DNA of 64,000 nt from contig JASAMV010007384.1 of the NCBI GenBank assembly GCA_030248065.1, positions 1 through 64,000 of the forward strand. Reading direction: 5' to 3'. Numbering within the stretch: position 1 is the stretch's first letter; each line of letters opens with the position of its first letter. Positions 1 to 13,760 of the stretch are shown here, piece by piece. The DNA is from Rhynchonema sp. JSB1_4 (taxonomy: Eukaryota > Nematoda > Chromadorea > Monhysterida > Xyalidae). The notes under the pieces are model-generated. The model saw only the letters and a program-made list of their open reading frames with translations. It did not search any database and was not told where the DNA came from. A program made the position numbers and the translations under genes.

Positions 1-23
1 ACCCTCTGAGTTTACAGACCAAC

Positions 24-3000
24 CTTGTAGTGATACACAGTCTCGACAATATCGTAGACGACCTGTCCACTTGAGGCATCACTGACATCAGGGTCACGTG
101 CCTGCACCTGCACCAGCACAGTGCCCACTGACGCGTTCTTGGGCACAACAGCCAGGTACAACGGTTTGGAGAATACAGGGCCATTGTCGTTGCTGCAATT
201 CGGTGGTTTGAGGTGATGTTAGAAATGCGATCTTTATAAGACACAATTTTTTGAAACCATGTGGAGTAATTTGACGACCAGTACAAGCAGATTCAAACCG
301 ATCACCGAGTTTCGCTGTCATTCAGCCCTAATATACATAATGTTTCACTCACACGTCCGTGACCACAATAGTCACAGCGACCACGTCTCTGCGTGCACCG
401 ATCTCATTCATCGCTGTGCGCTGTTCCACAGCTGACGGAGCTCGAGCGGTGTTCGTTGCCAACACGAAACTGAAGAAATTGGATAATTTGCAACGCCGCG
501 TAAAAGTTGTGTTGGTAGAAAAAACAACAGAACCGCAAGGCTCAGTCAGTCGGGTAGTCTGGAGCTGTACCTGGTAGTTGTTGTCTCGCTTTACATGCAG
601 GTGTGCATGCACAGTTGTGTTTACACGCAGTGCACTAATATTGCAACTAACAACTCACAGTTTGTACATGTGCTTGGTCTCTCTGTCCAGCTGTCCGGTC
701 ACAGTGAACAGGCCGCTTTGTGTGTCCAATTGGAATGGCATCGGTGCTGTTGTGTCATCGTCGCTGATCAAGTGATAGAACACTCGATCAAACGGATCCG
801 TATCCGCATCTCGCGCCTGTCGATGTGCAATTAAACTATTTCATCGGTTCTTTACGTGATAAAAGCGCACACAAATTAGTCAGAGGCCTCATAGTTGCAC
901 CAACGGCAAAACATTTGTCCTGTTTGGGCTTTTTGAATTTCGAGTTTCGGGTCTATCAATGTGCGGGAGGAACTGCCATACTTGACAGCGGAACGTTAAC
1001 TCAAGTTTATTTGGCAACGTCAATGCCACCACTTGGGTCAGGTCAAAAGTTCACATAAGCCGTCAATATAAACCCAATAATTCCTCAAACCTCAAATACG
1101 GTGACTTCCACTCCGGCCTCGACATCTTCAGGCAATTCGAATGTGAACTCGTGCACATCAAACTCGGGCGAATTGTCGTCAACGTCGCTGATGCGGATCT
1201 CGATTGACATTCGGGTGTAGATGGCTCCCGACTGCGCCGCAACAACCAGCTGCAATTTGTGATGTTTCAGTCATCAGTGCTCATTTGCACTGTGAATTGC
1301 TCAAGCAGTCATGTCTGACTTGATCAGAGAAACAGGGTGCATATGTTTTGGTGACGTGTCCATTTGGTGCATTCGCACTGACGATGACCTAGTGCGCGCG
1401 TCTGTGTAGACAGAGCAAACTGTTCGACCGCAATTACAAATTTACGCAGTGGAACATCGGTGTACTTGACGTTTTTTCAACGAAAACACTTTGTGAAACA
1501 TCAGCCAACCCACCGCGTATCGTTGTTTCGCCTCGCGATCAAAACTGACCAAACTGGTCAGATCTCCAGTATTTTCATCGAGAGCGAATTCATTAGTTTT
1601 GTGCACATAATTCTGTTTGTCGTCGTCCCAGATCACATACGAAACCTGACAATCCAATTCGAGTGATTTTCGGCTGGTGGATGCCTGCAGACGTGTGGCG
1701 ATCTGGCCCGGTGCCAGATTCTGGAAAAACTTGATGACTTTTTTATGTTGGATTACATTTCACTTGTTGACCAGAGTGGTATGCAACGTATCAAGCTTGG
1801 TGGGTCCGGTTGCTAAAGTTATGCAGACCGACCGATCTGTGAAACATCAACCAGCGAGCGTATGTATGTGCGCATTGTTTGAATGCACACGGACATAACC
1901 AGTTGGCTGATGTTACATGTTGGTGCACGGTGCAGATCATCTGATTTTGGTCAATCGATTCTGACCCACAGGAAAATGAACTACAAAAGCTCGAGACCAC
2001 ATTTTTGGCATCTCATAATGTTTCAGTTCAATCAGCATTCGTATATCCAACCTCAGCAACAGTGAGCACAGTCTGATTGTGCATCGGGTGGGTGAACTCT
2101 GGTCTGCATTGCACCGATGATGTCACTGTCAGGAACACTATGGTGCTTGCATTCAGACCCTGGCCATCACGTGCAACTACGCCGATTCGATACGGGGTTG
2201 GTTGGCCGAAACCTGGGTATTTGGGCTGAGTTTGAGGCCAGTTAGCCGGTGCACTTCACACTGACGATGTCCTGGTGCACCGCCCCTATGTTAAAACAGG
2301 ACGACAGGCACGGAGATTACTTTTGGCGTTGGCATTTATCATAATTTTTTCCACTCTGCTCCTAATTTTGGCTATTCAGGTCCTTGAATTCATGAAAGTA
2401 CGGTGCACTTGTTCGCACAGCCGCATTGTTCCGAGTGAACAACAGCTGCGAACACAAATTCAGAACCGATTTATACTCACTCGCAAATGAAGTGTGAGTT
2501 TTTAACACTACCCAAAGTGTTATTTTGAAAACTACTCTTCAGTGTTAAAAATCAACGCATCATGCTACGTAAAAAAAATGTTACTTTCGAGGAAAATGAC
2601 ACTTTAGTGTTAATTTCAAGAAAAAATTAATTAAAAGTTAATTTCGAGAAATACGATTATCGTGATTTCGGAATTTTTAATTTTAGTTGCGTTTCAGTTG
2701 CATTCTACTTCTTAGTCCTATTTACTGTTTGATGATGTTACAGGTATCTGCTTTATGATCGTTTTATGGCCGTTTTCAAATGCTCGCTTGTTGGATATGT
2801 CACGATCACTTCCCAACTGGAGTGCGACTTTAATCGCATCTATTGAACAAACATTTTGACAATGTTCAATCACCCTACCGATGCAGACAAGGGCATTGCA
2901 CCAAGAAATTGACTGGATTGGACTCGTGGCTTCCACATGTCAACGGACACCGTGATCGTGATCAGTGCCGTGGCTGGGGGGGGGGGGGTGGGGTCCCCAA

Positions 3001-6000
3001 AGGTGTAGCATCTCCCCCTCGCCGGTACGGTATCTCCCCCAATGTTTCCAAAATTTCACCCTTTTTGGTCAAAATGGCAAAAAAATCGGTCAAAGTTGAA
3101 AAATTTGCGCGCTTCGCGCGATTTATGCACATTGTAAACATTGAATTCCCACGAGATTAGTATGGTGCAGTATCTCCCTCTAAAATTCTTCCCCCACCAC
3201 CCTAAATTGGATTCTCCCAAATCTTGAGTGCAGTACCTCGGTATATCCCCCCGTTTTTGGCCCCAAGGTACCGTGTCTCCCCCTCAGAAGTAGCCACAGC
3301 ACCGGTCGCGCCCCACCCAATCCACCACCATTCAAACGGCACCGGCCTCTTGCACCAGCCGACCGTGAGAACATTCCACCTGAAGATTACAACAATTCCG
3401 AGCCGACAGCAAAAGTAGCCGCCTCCGACGCAGCGCAAACGGCGACCGCAGGAACATTCCTTGATGTTATGCAAAAGGCCGGTTCTCGTTTGAAACTCGA
3501 GACCCAACACGTCAATCGATCGCGCTTCGCGCCAAACGACAATTGACAGAGCGTGAACAACTTTTGTGAGCTTGTCTGCGATTGTATGTGTATCGGACAG
3601 AAATAGAGCAAGCGGCGCTGTTGGGAGCGACCTCAGGCAACTGCCTGATCTTAAGATTTGGTGTGCTTGTCTGATCTATTCATTCCATTTCTTGCTTCCA
3701 TGTTCGTTTTGCTCATGATTATGGAATAGAAACATAAATTCTTATTTGATTGATTTGGTGTGTCTGTCTTGGACAATCACAGCTACGAGCGAACCAAATG
3801 GTGCGGCCTGCAGTGCTGGGACAAAAAATAACACTAAAGTGTCAAAATATAACACATGAAAAAACTACACTTTCACTGCGTCTTGAGTGTTAAAAAACTA
3901 CGTAAATATCCGCAACAGCCGTAATATAACGATCGTGAGTGTTAGATTTATAACACTTTTGTGTTAGAAACTACACTTCATTTGCGAGTGAGTACACGAA
4001 CCAGTGAGCGGTCTTGTATTCCTGATGATGCCCCTTGACGGGTCAATTGATAGCGCTTCCCTCAACTTCTCTGGCTGAACGTTCAACAGTGAATAAACGA
4101 TGCTGCCGTTGTCACCTGCAGTGGGGTTGAGGTCAGCGAAAAGTCCACTAAACAGACTGAATATGATGGCAAACTTGGTGAATGGGTGACTCTGTGCTCG
4201 ATTAATTTTGCTCTGCCTCTCGATCAACAACTTATATATAAATATCACCGTAAACATGTCCGACCTTCATCCATATCGTGTGCTTCGACTTGCACCAAAT
4301 GACTGTTGAGCGCCACATTCTCGGTCACCGATTCGGCGTATTGTGTGCGGGCGAAGACTGGTCGATGGTCGTTGACATCCAGAATGCGAACACGCACCTG
4401 CGATTAGGGGGAATTCTGTTTGTCCCTGTAGTGAGGCAGGCTTCTCTGTGTTCTCCCGTTACCATACACGCGCTGCATCAATATTCTGAATTTGACCTGC
4501 TCACCGGTGCCTGTGCCGTTCGTCCACTCTGATCTGTCGCGTGCAGCACAAAGTTCAACACCGGCGTTTTCTCGCGATCGAATGATCGAAGCGCGATGAC
4601 GTAGCCCTGCGAAGATGTTATAAATTGACACTGGGCGCATTGGGGTGATTTGCCTCTTTCACCAACTTCGTGATCCACAGTGAACATTTGTTCGTGTTCA
4701 CCCGACAGACTGTACGTCAGCTGATCACCAACATCCTTGTCTTTGGCCGCGATTTGCAACACCACCGATTGTAAGGGCGCATTCTCGCTCAGCTCCGCGT
4801 TATAACTCGGCTGTAGTGAAAGTATATGTGAAATGTCGGTATTATGTTTGTGAAAATGAAATATCACAGTGGCAATTCGTTATACAGCCTGCAGATTTCT
4901 TGAAAGAAGCAATCACGAAACATGCCCTTTGATATATGTAGGTGTACCTTTAGAAACTTGGGTGCCTCGTTGTTCTCCATTTGCGCCTTGACTTTGAACG
5001 CAACCGTGTTTGTTGTGTCAGACGCAACGTGTGTGGCTGCGACCGTGACCGCAATTGAGTCAACTGGTTTGCGTGAATCGGACAGCGATTTGGTCAGGCG
5101 CAGCACGCCTGGGAATATTAGAATGTTCCGTTTTAGCGATTGTCACTTCATTATACTCTACCACTCATCTATTTGGGCAACCTTCGTCCAAGAGGTCGTC
5201 CGAGCGCATTCTCCAGATATTCAATACATGAAAGTTGTGAAACATTACCCCAATGAACCTGTCTCCGGATCAATAGTCAGCCATTCCTGTCCATGCACCA
5301 AATTGTATTTGATCCTAGTATCCTTTGGTTTGTTCTCATGTGGCACTGGTCGCATGGCCACCGTGTACACGTAGCTGCCACTGGCTAATGTTTCAGGAAT
5401 AGATATTTCACTGGGAATGGGCACAAACTGGAGCAATTGGTCGGGCGTCGCCTCGACCGGCTTCATTGGTTCGACGTTGATGATTACGGTAGCTGGAATG
5501 GATAGGATTATGGTGTGTGGATTCTAATCTGCAGCCTTGTTCGCATAGGCTAATTTCTAACAAAGACCATTCAACGCACAGCGTAGACTAGATGCAGTGC
5601 AGATACTTTGAACTTTGAGAAAACGGCTATTATTGTCTGAAACCGAAAAATCAAACCCTGATCGGCCGGCTCAAGTGCGTGCGCCTCGTCATTCACGGTT
5701 ACGGTAACGTGCAACGATAATACTCCAGGAAAGTCACGTAGCCGAGCACCGGGGGTCAGTTGCAGATCGGCTGTGCCATCACGGGGTACGTTGGGTGTCG
5801 CGAACTTCACGAGTTCTCTGAATTTAGAATATTAGTGCGGTGCGTATGAGCTGAGCACGCGATTAAAGTGCTCATCAAATGATCAGTCTACTCCAGTCTG
5901 GTCTAGCTTCATTGCGCCAAGAATTTTCGAGAATCCGTAATACCATTGATCTGGACCTCAGTAAAAGTTGCCGTTGCACTCCAGACTGTACCGACAACTA

Positions 6001-9000
6001 GTAAGTCTGATACCGGGTTTGTCCAGCAATGCATACTACATCTGGCCGCAGCGAATTTACTAAATCTTACTGACTGAAACCCATTACAGTGCTTCTATGC
6101 GTGGCACTAATATTCTGACGCACTTCAATCGTCGTTGTTGTTCGACGTCGTCCGGTGCCCATTGTTGTCCCAATCTGTCGTAGGCCACAACCTGGTCAAC
6201 ACTCAACATCAACTCTGCATCCGTGTCTGGGTCGGACACCACGAAACTGTGCAACGTGTGTGGCTGCGCGTCTGTAATTGTGCGCTGTTGAATAGTTCGG
6301 TGGGCATGGCATGCGCTAACCGATCCCTGGGAACAAGAGAGTCCTGGCAGTCGCTAAATAAATTCGTGCGTGTACCTTGAGCGATTCTCACAGTCACAGT
6401 TCGGTCGCCCATGAACTTCGGTTGACTGCTGCCAATGCCCTTCACCGTCACTTGCACATCAGCTGTGTCGAATTTCGGTGGATTGCCGTTGTCGTAGGAC
6501 ACGACCTGTGTTTTTTCGGTTGACGTAAAAATCTTACGGAACTCTCCAATTATGTAACGCGTCTGTATAAGGGGTAGATCATAAACAACGAAACGACGAA
6601 CCTTGAGATCGAAGACCCTGTCCGCTTTGAGCAACGGTCCCAAGTACTTGAGTTCCCCCGTGTTTGTGTCAATCCTGAAGTAGCCAGCCCCTCCCTCGGC
6701 TATCGAGTATGTTACTTCACCCTCATTGTCTGTGGCCAACACTTTGCCAGCTGTGCGTTGTTTGGGTAGTGAAACATCAAGCTGATAGGACGGTTGGGCA
6801 AACTGGGGCGGACGGTTGCGCGCTTGTTGTTGCTCCTGCAGATTGGGGATGCGCTTTTGAGCTGTGAGACATGTTGACAAAGTTACACAAATATTAATCG
6901 GAAGTATTGACAGTCTAATCACATCAAGCGTACGCCTAAGCCTAAACGTAAGCAACAGCTCAAGAATGGGAACACGAGCCACCCGACACCAAACACCCGG
7001 ACTCCACCCAACCCAGCCCGCGCGCCCCTCGTTCAGTGCCACATCCAGCCAGGTTTCAACAAACCAAATCGTACCTACATATAAAACATCACCAACCACA
7101 ATCTCGACAATGACATTGACTTTGGCAGGCGCATTCATTCCATCAGATGCCAAGGCTGTCAGATTGAATCGTATGCCCAAATTGTCGATCGTGACGTATT
7201 CGGGGTGTGCCACCGATATGATCCCGGTTTGACTGTCGATTGCAAACAAACCAGTTTGGTCCTGCAGCTCATATGTGATCTTGGACTGGTCGGCGTCCGT
7301 CGCCTGAAGCAGAAACATAAGCGCAATCATCGTCAATTCTTGCCTGATTTTTCAAAGATGGGTCGGTATTCTTATATCAGCAGGTACAATTCTGTGTTTA
7401 CGCACCATGAAGTTGAACGTGGAGCACGATACACACACATTTGCTGCAAATGCAAACGATCGGTGGGTTAAATCTGTCCTGCCTTCGTTACGTGAAAGTT
7501 GTTTATGACGCAGGTATCCGAATAACATTAATATACGTACCAGATGGTCAAACATAATGGCATCACACATAACATCTCGAAATAACCTCTGGAATACTTA
7601 TTGGCTAATGGAGGACCGATCCGATCCGAGTACCAAGTAATTATGCTCATCTTTGTGAATCCGGTCCAACAACACGACAACGTCACTAACATGCACTCTG
7701 AGCGTCGGCCTGAACTCAGTGCTCTGTTCATCCAGTTTCACTTCGTAATGTTCCACATCAAATTTGGGCGCATGGCTATCCTTCATCACCATGTTGATTG
7801 TAATTGAAGTATCCGCAAATCGGCCGTCGTTTTCATTATCGATTACTCGTAGAATCAAATCGAACTGTTTGGGCAAGGCTGCCATATCGCATAGCTCGGG
7901 TCCACAATTGTGGTAGCGAAGCTCAACCACGTCCGGGTCAGGGGTGACAAGTTTGAAGCTGAAATGTGGAATATTGGGGGTGCCCTGTGTGATGGGTAAA
8001 TCTACACCGGCAATCATATGCAGATTGATGGTTGTGTCGGGTCCGTGGCCCGATCAGCCTAATTTTGTCATGGTCATATTTTTTGCGTGTAAAAACCGGC
8101 GTAAAAATCTTTACTGGAGCTCTTCGAATTCGAACTATACTTTTACGCTGTCTCTGATACACAACTGTTAACTATTAAAATTCAGACCGTGTCAAAAATA
8201 ATATTATTGATCACCGACCCGAAGCGGCAACACAGATTACAGGATTACGCAAATGGCAACGACAAATTCAGGAAAAACTGAAACCAACTTAAAAAACTCA
8301 CTATTGAGTGTGCGCGCCAAACAATCGATAAGTGAGCCGCGTGCTCTGACGTGCACTGAAGTCACGGTCGACCACCTGTAAAAGCAAGTGAAACATCATT
8401 TGTGAAGGTTTGTGATGTCAAACTTGGCGCGGTCACCCCACCGTTCAGTGCTTATCATGAACATCAGTCCATCCAGGTACATATGACAAAACCAATTTGG
8501 CGACCGGTCTTTCTGGCGCCGCATCTATCACAAACCACCACCTTGACACCAATTGACTACAGGCAATTTTCTCACGCTTCTCAAATGTGTACCTCCATGG
8601 CGCCAATAAGCGCGTCCTGCTGTATGTTCGTTGGTAGTTCCATGCTGTAACGACCAGATGAGAAGCTTATTGGGAACTCATCCACATCTTGGATTTGCAG
8701 CGATACCGGCAGCTTGCTGGATTTGCCCGACGACAGCTCGGTGGCAACGATCTGGAATCAATTTATAATATTAGCACCGTGCGTATCACACATGGCTTCC
8801 AATGCTCTGCAAGCCTAGCTCTGCCCTCTTCAGTTTTCATATAAACCACTATGTAAGCCCGAAATATCGTTCAAAAATGTCCACTAGGGTTTCGAATACC
8901 GTCACTATAAAATGAAGTTTTGCAAACAAATGCAACACAAAACAAAAACGTAATCGACGAACCTCAAATTTGAGCGTATCCGTGCGAATGGTCTCCACAT

Positions 9001-11294
9001 CCAAGGAAGCAATCGAGTTTGGCACGATGTCAAAGAACCCGGAGCCGACAGGCAGCTCAGTAGGCACCACGTTAAAATTGTTGGCAAACGATGAACCGGA
9101 CACAGATAGATGGATTTTGGTCTGAATTTGGAGTTCGTTGTTTGGATCTCATTCTGGGGTCAAGTGCATGGTGCATTCACTCGCACTGACGATGACTTGA
9201 TGCACCGCATGTCTGCGAGATCAGGTCGAAACGAGTGTCACCAACAAATACCTCGCTGTACAATTCACACTGGTAATTCAGAATATTAGTGTGGTATAGT
9301 AAATTTCCAAATTCGCTGCCGCACAATAAAATACGCCCCGTAGTTAATGTCACGTTCTGAACCCGAACGCTAACCACGCGCAGTTCTGAAACATTGCGCG
9401 CAGCTGCCCGGTTGGCTGGCAAGCTGCACGTGCGTATGTTGCCCGAATGTTTCAAAAGTTGACTTTCTGGTTTAGAACGTGACATTAACTATGGGGCGTA
9501 TTTTACTGTATGGCAGCGAATTTGGAAATTTACTATACGTGCAAAAACGTGTAAGTGCGTACTTGAGAACAGCTTATCGATGAAACTTGGATGACGACAC
9601 TTCTGACCCTGATATGCACAACCAGAAAAGCAAGCCACTGGAACACCCGACATACGCTTATGCGCACAGCACTAATATCCAAATCCTGTGTGACGACCTG
9701 TTTATTATTGGTGCCAACGAACAGCGCTGGTTCGACAGGCAATGGCACGCCAACAGGCCAACTCTCAGGCACACGGATTGAGGCGGACTGAGTCGAAAAC
9801 AGCGGTGCAGCTGCTGATGCCGCCAGTTTGTCGTGCACACGCTGCTTGTTTGTGTCCGATTCGGTATCAACACCCTGCAAAATCAGGGAAGGAACGTTTG
9901 CACAACCGTAGTGATGTTTCACTCAAACACGGGACCAGATCTACATATGTACATGCTTGCATTCAAGAAGGCACACCTCTGGGCGCTCAGCCTAGCGCCA
10001 GCTCAGCCTGCATTACCACCCATCGGTTGCTGTCAGTGAGTATGAGTAAGTCGTTTGTCATTGTTGCGATTTACTGTGGATACAATTGGGGACCATCGTA
10101 TGTGTATAGCGTACCTGTCCATCACCCGATTCGACATAGACCTGCACCTGACGTCTGACCACATTCGGTGGGTTGGCATCAATTGGTAGATCCTCGAGAC
10201 TCACAATCAGCGTGAAGATTCTCGGCTGAAATTGTTAAAAAAATGTTTTATTTTTGGCCATTGTGTCAAATTCTCATTGTATTATCATGTTTCAGTTCTT
10301 TTTATTCATTGACTTCCACGTATACTTTTTTGCAGAATTTGGATCAGAGATATCATTTTGCCCGCGGTGTGTGACACGCCACCCGTGGCTGACCTTGACA
10401 TAGTAAAATCTACCTGCAGCAGCCAGGTTGCGTGTATTTGAATCTATTTAGCGCTGAACGAGTACACATGAAGGAATTTTAATCTCATTGGCTGGCACGT
10501 TTTCAGCGCACAAGATTGTCCAAAGATGCGCACATGGCGAACAACTAATCCGATGATACTGTAGAAAAGGGAAACTAAAAAACACGCTCCAGCAGCGCAT
10601 GTTTTCGTACTGGAGTGAATACAGAATATTAGTGCCGCGTGTATAAGAATGCGGCGCTCCACAGTTGTATGTACGTATATACGTATGTATGTGCACTGTC
10701 CGATTCCGGCCAACTGGTGTTTAGCTGGAAAACATGCGCCACAAAACTTTCGTGAAATCCCATCTGACAAGAGCCACAACCAGCAGCCGTACATGCATAA
10801 AAGTACTACCCTATGTTTATACACACGGTACTAACATTCCAATGTACTAACATACCGTTCCGGACGTATCCAACCGTCTTCTGAGCGTGACTGTGCCCGA
10901 TCGCCTGTCGACGGCAAAGTAACCTTGATCGGAGGGAGACATGCCCGTTAGCGCGTAATACACCTCGCTCTCGTCGTCAATGCCAACTAGTTGATACACG
11001 GTGCTGCCTGTACGAGGGGTATTGGTTGATATTGTTTTGATTTTGGCAATTGTTGATTTCTAATTGTTGAATGACGAAAAAATGATTATACATTCACAGA
11101 CTATTCGTGTTCCTGTTCAAATTAGATACCCTTTCCCAAAGTTTATGAACGAAAAACAAAACAAACGTACCCGGTTTTGTGGTCGGTGATATCCTAAGAG
11201 CGTTCATATCATGTAGAAATTTCGGCGCCGAATTTGCATAACATCCGATGATGGGCATGATAACAACCAGATAGAATGTCAGTTGATGAATCAT
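24..11294 (-). CDS. Large cadherin (Cad87A/Cad74A-like), 25 exons, 3' end outside window
   Basis: Calcium-dependent adhesion or signalling receptor with an extracellular chain of cadherin repeats. Exons, in transcript order (complement): 11171-11294, 10856-11007, 10115-10225, 9656-9874, 8963-9121, 8593-8751, 8302-8375, 7691-7958, 7097-7303, 6602-6835, 6376-6505, 6124-6271, 5657-5817, 5259-5492, 4948-5108, 4667-4810, 4505-4606, 4265-4397, 4002-4115, 2052-2212, 1514-1720, 1091-1249, 659-816, 353-469, 24-192. All phases close, giving 1335 codons with no stop. Residues 1-20 are a signal peptide (MIHQLTFYLVVIMPIIGCYA). About 12 cadherin repeats follow, seen from linkers such as TDVNDNGPVF, DVDDNSPEF and DVNDHRPVF and from LDRE/FDRE and GDNGSIVYSL motifs. 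Several linkers are degenerate (NNEAPKF, SHAPKF), so some junctions may bind calcium poorly. The first repeat resembles insect Cad87A/Cad74A from memory. The membrane segment and tail lie beyond position 1. The 3' splice of exon 4 is the least certain. Confidence 0.9.
2247..2282 (+). repeat. Motif C hairpin (GGTGCA...TGACGATG...TGCACC), intronic copy
   Basis: A 7-bp perfect stem, CGGTGCA/TGCACCG, encloses the conserved CACTGACGATG core. Related copies lie near 1366, 9170, 17076, 27399 (inverted), 45137, 45494 and 52319, in introns of four unrelated genes. The function is unknown. Confidence 0.6.
2474..3994. mobile_element. 1.5 kb TA-flanked inverted-repeat DNA transposon in a cadherin intron
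   Basis: The ends are near-perfect inverted repeats, CTCACTCGCAAATGAAGTGT at the left and its complement at the right. Each is bordered by TA, as in Tc1/mariner-type insertions. Sub-terminal AGTGTTA/TAACACT words repeat at both ends. No transposase reading frame is visible, so it is non-autonomous. It fills most of the intron between cadherin exons 4002-4115 and 2052-2212. A second repeat type (G-run plus 'ggtatctccccc' words, about 2965-3290, with a GCGCGCTTCGCGCG hairpin near 3106) is nested inside it. Confidence 0.8.
9170..9215 (+). repeat. Motif C hairpin, second cadherin-intron copy
   Basis: GGTGCATTC, CGCACTGACGATGA and TGCACCG are in the same order and spacing as in the copy at 2247. 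This copy is in the intron between cadherin exons 9656-9874 and 8963-9121, next to an inverted-repeat MITE. Confidence 0.55.
9294..9538. mobile_element. 245-bp hairpin MITE in a cadherin intron
   Basis: About 70 bp at each end are almost exact reverse complements. The left arm starts GTATAGTAAATTTCC and runs through CGCTGCCGCACAATAAAATA; the right arm mirrors this and ends GGAAATTTACTATAC. The loop is roughly 105 bp. There is no coding capacity. Confidence 0.85.
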
Positions 11295-13758
11295 TTTGGA
11301 GGGGATTGTTTGTGCCAGAAATAAGCTGATGTTTCAGTTGGAGGTTTCAATCGAAGATACAGATTGCAGGTTGAACTGTTGATGTCGTCAAGCGTTACAT
11401 GACGTCAGAGGATTAATCGGTTGAAATCAGCCGTAACGCCTCAATTGTTCTGTAAACCTTTGTGGACACTATGATTTATGATGATCGGTTTTGGTTTACC
11501 TTGAATCGGTAACCTACGCAAGTCCAAGTGAAGTGAAGTTAGCTCAAAGCAAACATTGGCGACAGCAAGCAAAAAAGTTTGAAGCCCATTTGACCGAATT
11601 AACAAGCGATAATTTTTATGGAAATTGTACAAGCATTCAAAATGTCGTTTCATCACCACACCAGGCATGCGACAGTGATGAAACTTTATGCAAATAAACT
11701 ACTTGTAACCACGATCTAAAATAACCCTCAGAAAACCGTGATGTTGTATAAACTTTGAAACCGCATGACACGCAAAAACAGCTACACACATGCATAGGCA
11801 CGTTACACATGCACACGACTGACAAAATTTTGTTGTGCATCTTTTTTATTATTGGTCGAAACTTTTTACAGAGACATATGCTGGAAAATCATGCGTTTAT
11901 AAAATGCCACTACTAATGTTTACACCCGGGTGAATTTTTTTCCCGCCTAGTTAAGCGATCACAATGTAAACATCCAGCACTAATCACAAACACAAATATA
12001 AATACAAATATTATTATTTGAAAATCATGATACTGGAGAGGTTGAGCATTATCTCGATAATATGAATTTAGTGGTTCATTTTAATGATAACGTAGGTAGT
12101 TAGCAGAGATACGGACGTTACATACATATGAGCGAAATTCATGGTTTGCACCGGGTTGTGTGGCTGCTGCCTGCGTCTGCAAATAATTCTGTTCAGGTCA
12201 AATAATACATCTTCACAGCAGCAAGTAGGGGAGCAGGGCAAACGCGCTTTGTACCTGGGTAGTATGCAGTAGCTATTCACGAAAATCGGTGTTTATACTC
12301 ATTTGACGTGCACTGTATCAAAAGCCACACAGATAAGCAACAAAACCGAACAAGGTATAAACACAACACGGGGATCACATAACTTCGCGTATTGAGCGGT
12401 ATTATAAAGTTTGAAAATCGCAGATATGCGTGTGCATGCAACAACATATGTAGCAGCGCATATGCACCCAACGTGGGCCAGGTGTATGTAACCTTTGCGC
12501 GCTCGCATGCACCACCAGCATGCGATGCATGCACAGGCAGAGATAACGGCGGTTATGGAATGTAATGTGCAGTGCATAATGAAAGTGAATCAAATACCGC
12601 CCAGCGCTGTCGTGTATAATGATGCATGCGTAATATACTACACCGGCGGGCGGGAGGTTTAAAACGAATTTTGATATCCTGTAAAATCTGACTACAGGCT
12701 CTGTGCTCTAGTAAATATGACGCATTTTGTGGTGTTTGGGGTTGGGGTTATTGTAAAATTACCCGCAGATCATACACAACTGGTCAGTTTTTGCAACCAT
12801 AATGACGGTGACTAAATCACAAAATCGCAACAATGTTTATAGTGCGTAATAAACATGGCAAAAGCTGAATATATTTGGCCCAAAATATATGCCTTTGTGT
12901 GCAGGTAATGCCATGCGTCATTCAGGGCTGCGTGTTAGTGTCTCGCGCAGGAGGTACATGTCCGTTTTTCATACAGATTTATCCAGTACTGAGGCGTTTT
13001 TTATCGAATTATTGTGTAACATGCATAAACCCGAACTTACGGATGTGCACGGCATTAACATTCTGAATTTACCGCACCCATGCAGTGAACGAGATATTTG
13101 GAGAATAAAAACAACACGTTCCCATCTACAAGAGCAACTCGATTAAAATATTGAAATTAAACGTGATACATGACAATATCAATGTCACGTTACACAAACC
13201 AATAAAATAATAAACCTTGAGTTGATATATTATACGTACACTTTTTGGAGTGGATGTTTAGTTGGTGGAAAGACAGAACAATTTCAGAGACGTCGCGGCC
13301 TACGGTTATCTTTCCCTTTGACGCCGTGCGAAACATCAGCCGGCCAATTTTTCTGGAACGCACTGATGTGACAAAATTGGTCACTCCCAAAATTGGGACA
13401 GGGTGCTTCGGCTAACAAGATCCAATGTGGTTTGGAGATCTGATCCGCGACTGCCAAATGTGTCAGAAAAAATATGCACACACGCACGTGAAGGCGTGAT
13501 GGGCAACTTTGTCGGTGCTCTAAAAAAACCATTCACACTTACATACCGACCAACACCATATAGATTTTCACTGCCGTGTCTTGTTGAGTGAACATCATCC
13601 CCCATTGTCATGCGCGCATGATCTAATAACCTCTCACTCACTCAGCCCGCTCAAGTGCACCTGATGCTTGGAATATTAGTGCAGTGCGTAGATTAATGTG
13701 TGCACACTACTTTGGTTCCAAACATTGTCTTCATGCGCAGCTTTTGGGCAGCGGAAGG
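11295..13758. other. Spacer upstream of the cadherin gene, no supported gene
   Basis: I find no exon with recognisable homology. The stretch just above 11294 must hold the cadherin promoter and 5' UTR, but no TATA-type element can be assigned. Copies of the short dispersed motifs lie at about 11330 (GATGTTTCAG), 13042 (inverted motif B), 13331 (GAAACATCAGCC) and 13672 (motif B). Short open frames at 11491-11697 and 12889-13146 on the plus strand read like protein but have no splice partners or homology. Confidence 0.5.
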
Positions 13759-13760
13759 TA

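Noticed and set aside
575..612. Coding extension RDNNYQVQLQTTRL in the cadherin
   Set aside because: It lies between the acceptor at 470 and the donor at 658. Direct joining of 659-816 to 353-469 gives uninterrupted cadherin homology.
6209..7336. Single 375-codon minus-strand frame as one exon
   Set aside because: It spans four cadherin exons and their introns. Cadherin homology breaks at GT and AG sites and resumes in phase, so the long frame is partly intron.
7959..8017. Upstream extension GVDLPITQGTPNIPHFS of the cadherin exon ending at 7958
   Set aside because: Joining the exon 8302-8375 in phase needs the acceptor at 7959-7960; using the earlier one creates a stop.
11491..13146. Plus-strand frames 11491-11697 and 12889-13146 as exons of a gene
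   Set aside because: No homology; the second contains an inverted motif B copy, which elsewhere is non-coding.
13190..13641. Minus-strand frames (NFVTSVRSRKIG.., KLPITPSRACVH..) as extra cadherin or other exons
   Set aside because: They lie upstream of the cadherin signal peptide, one contains motif A, and no family is seen.
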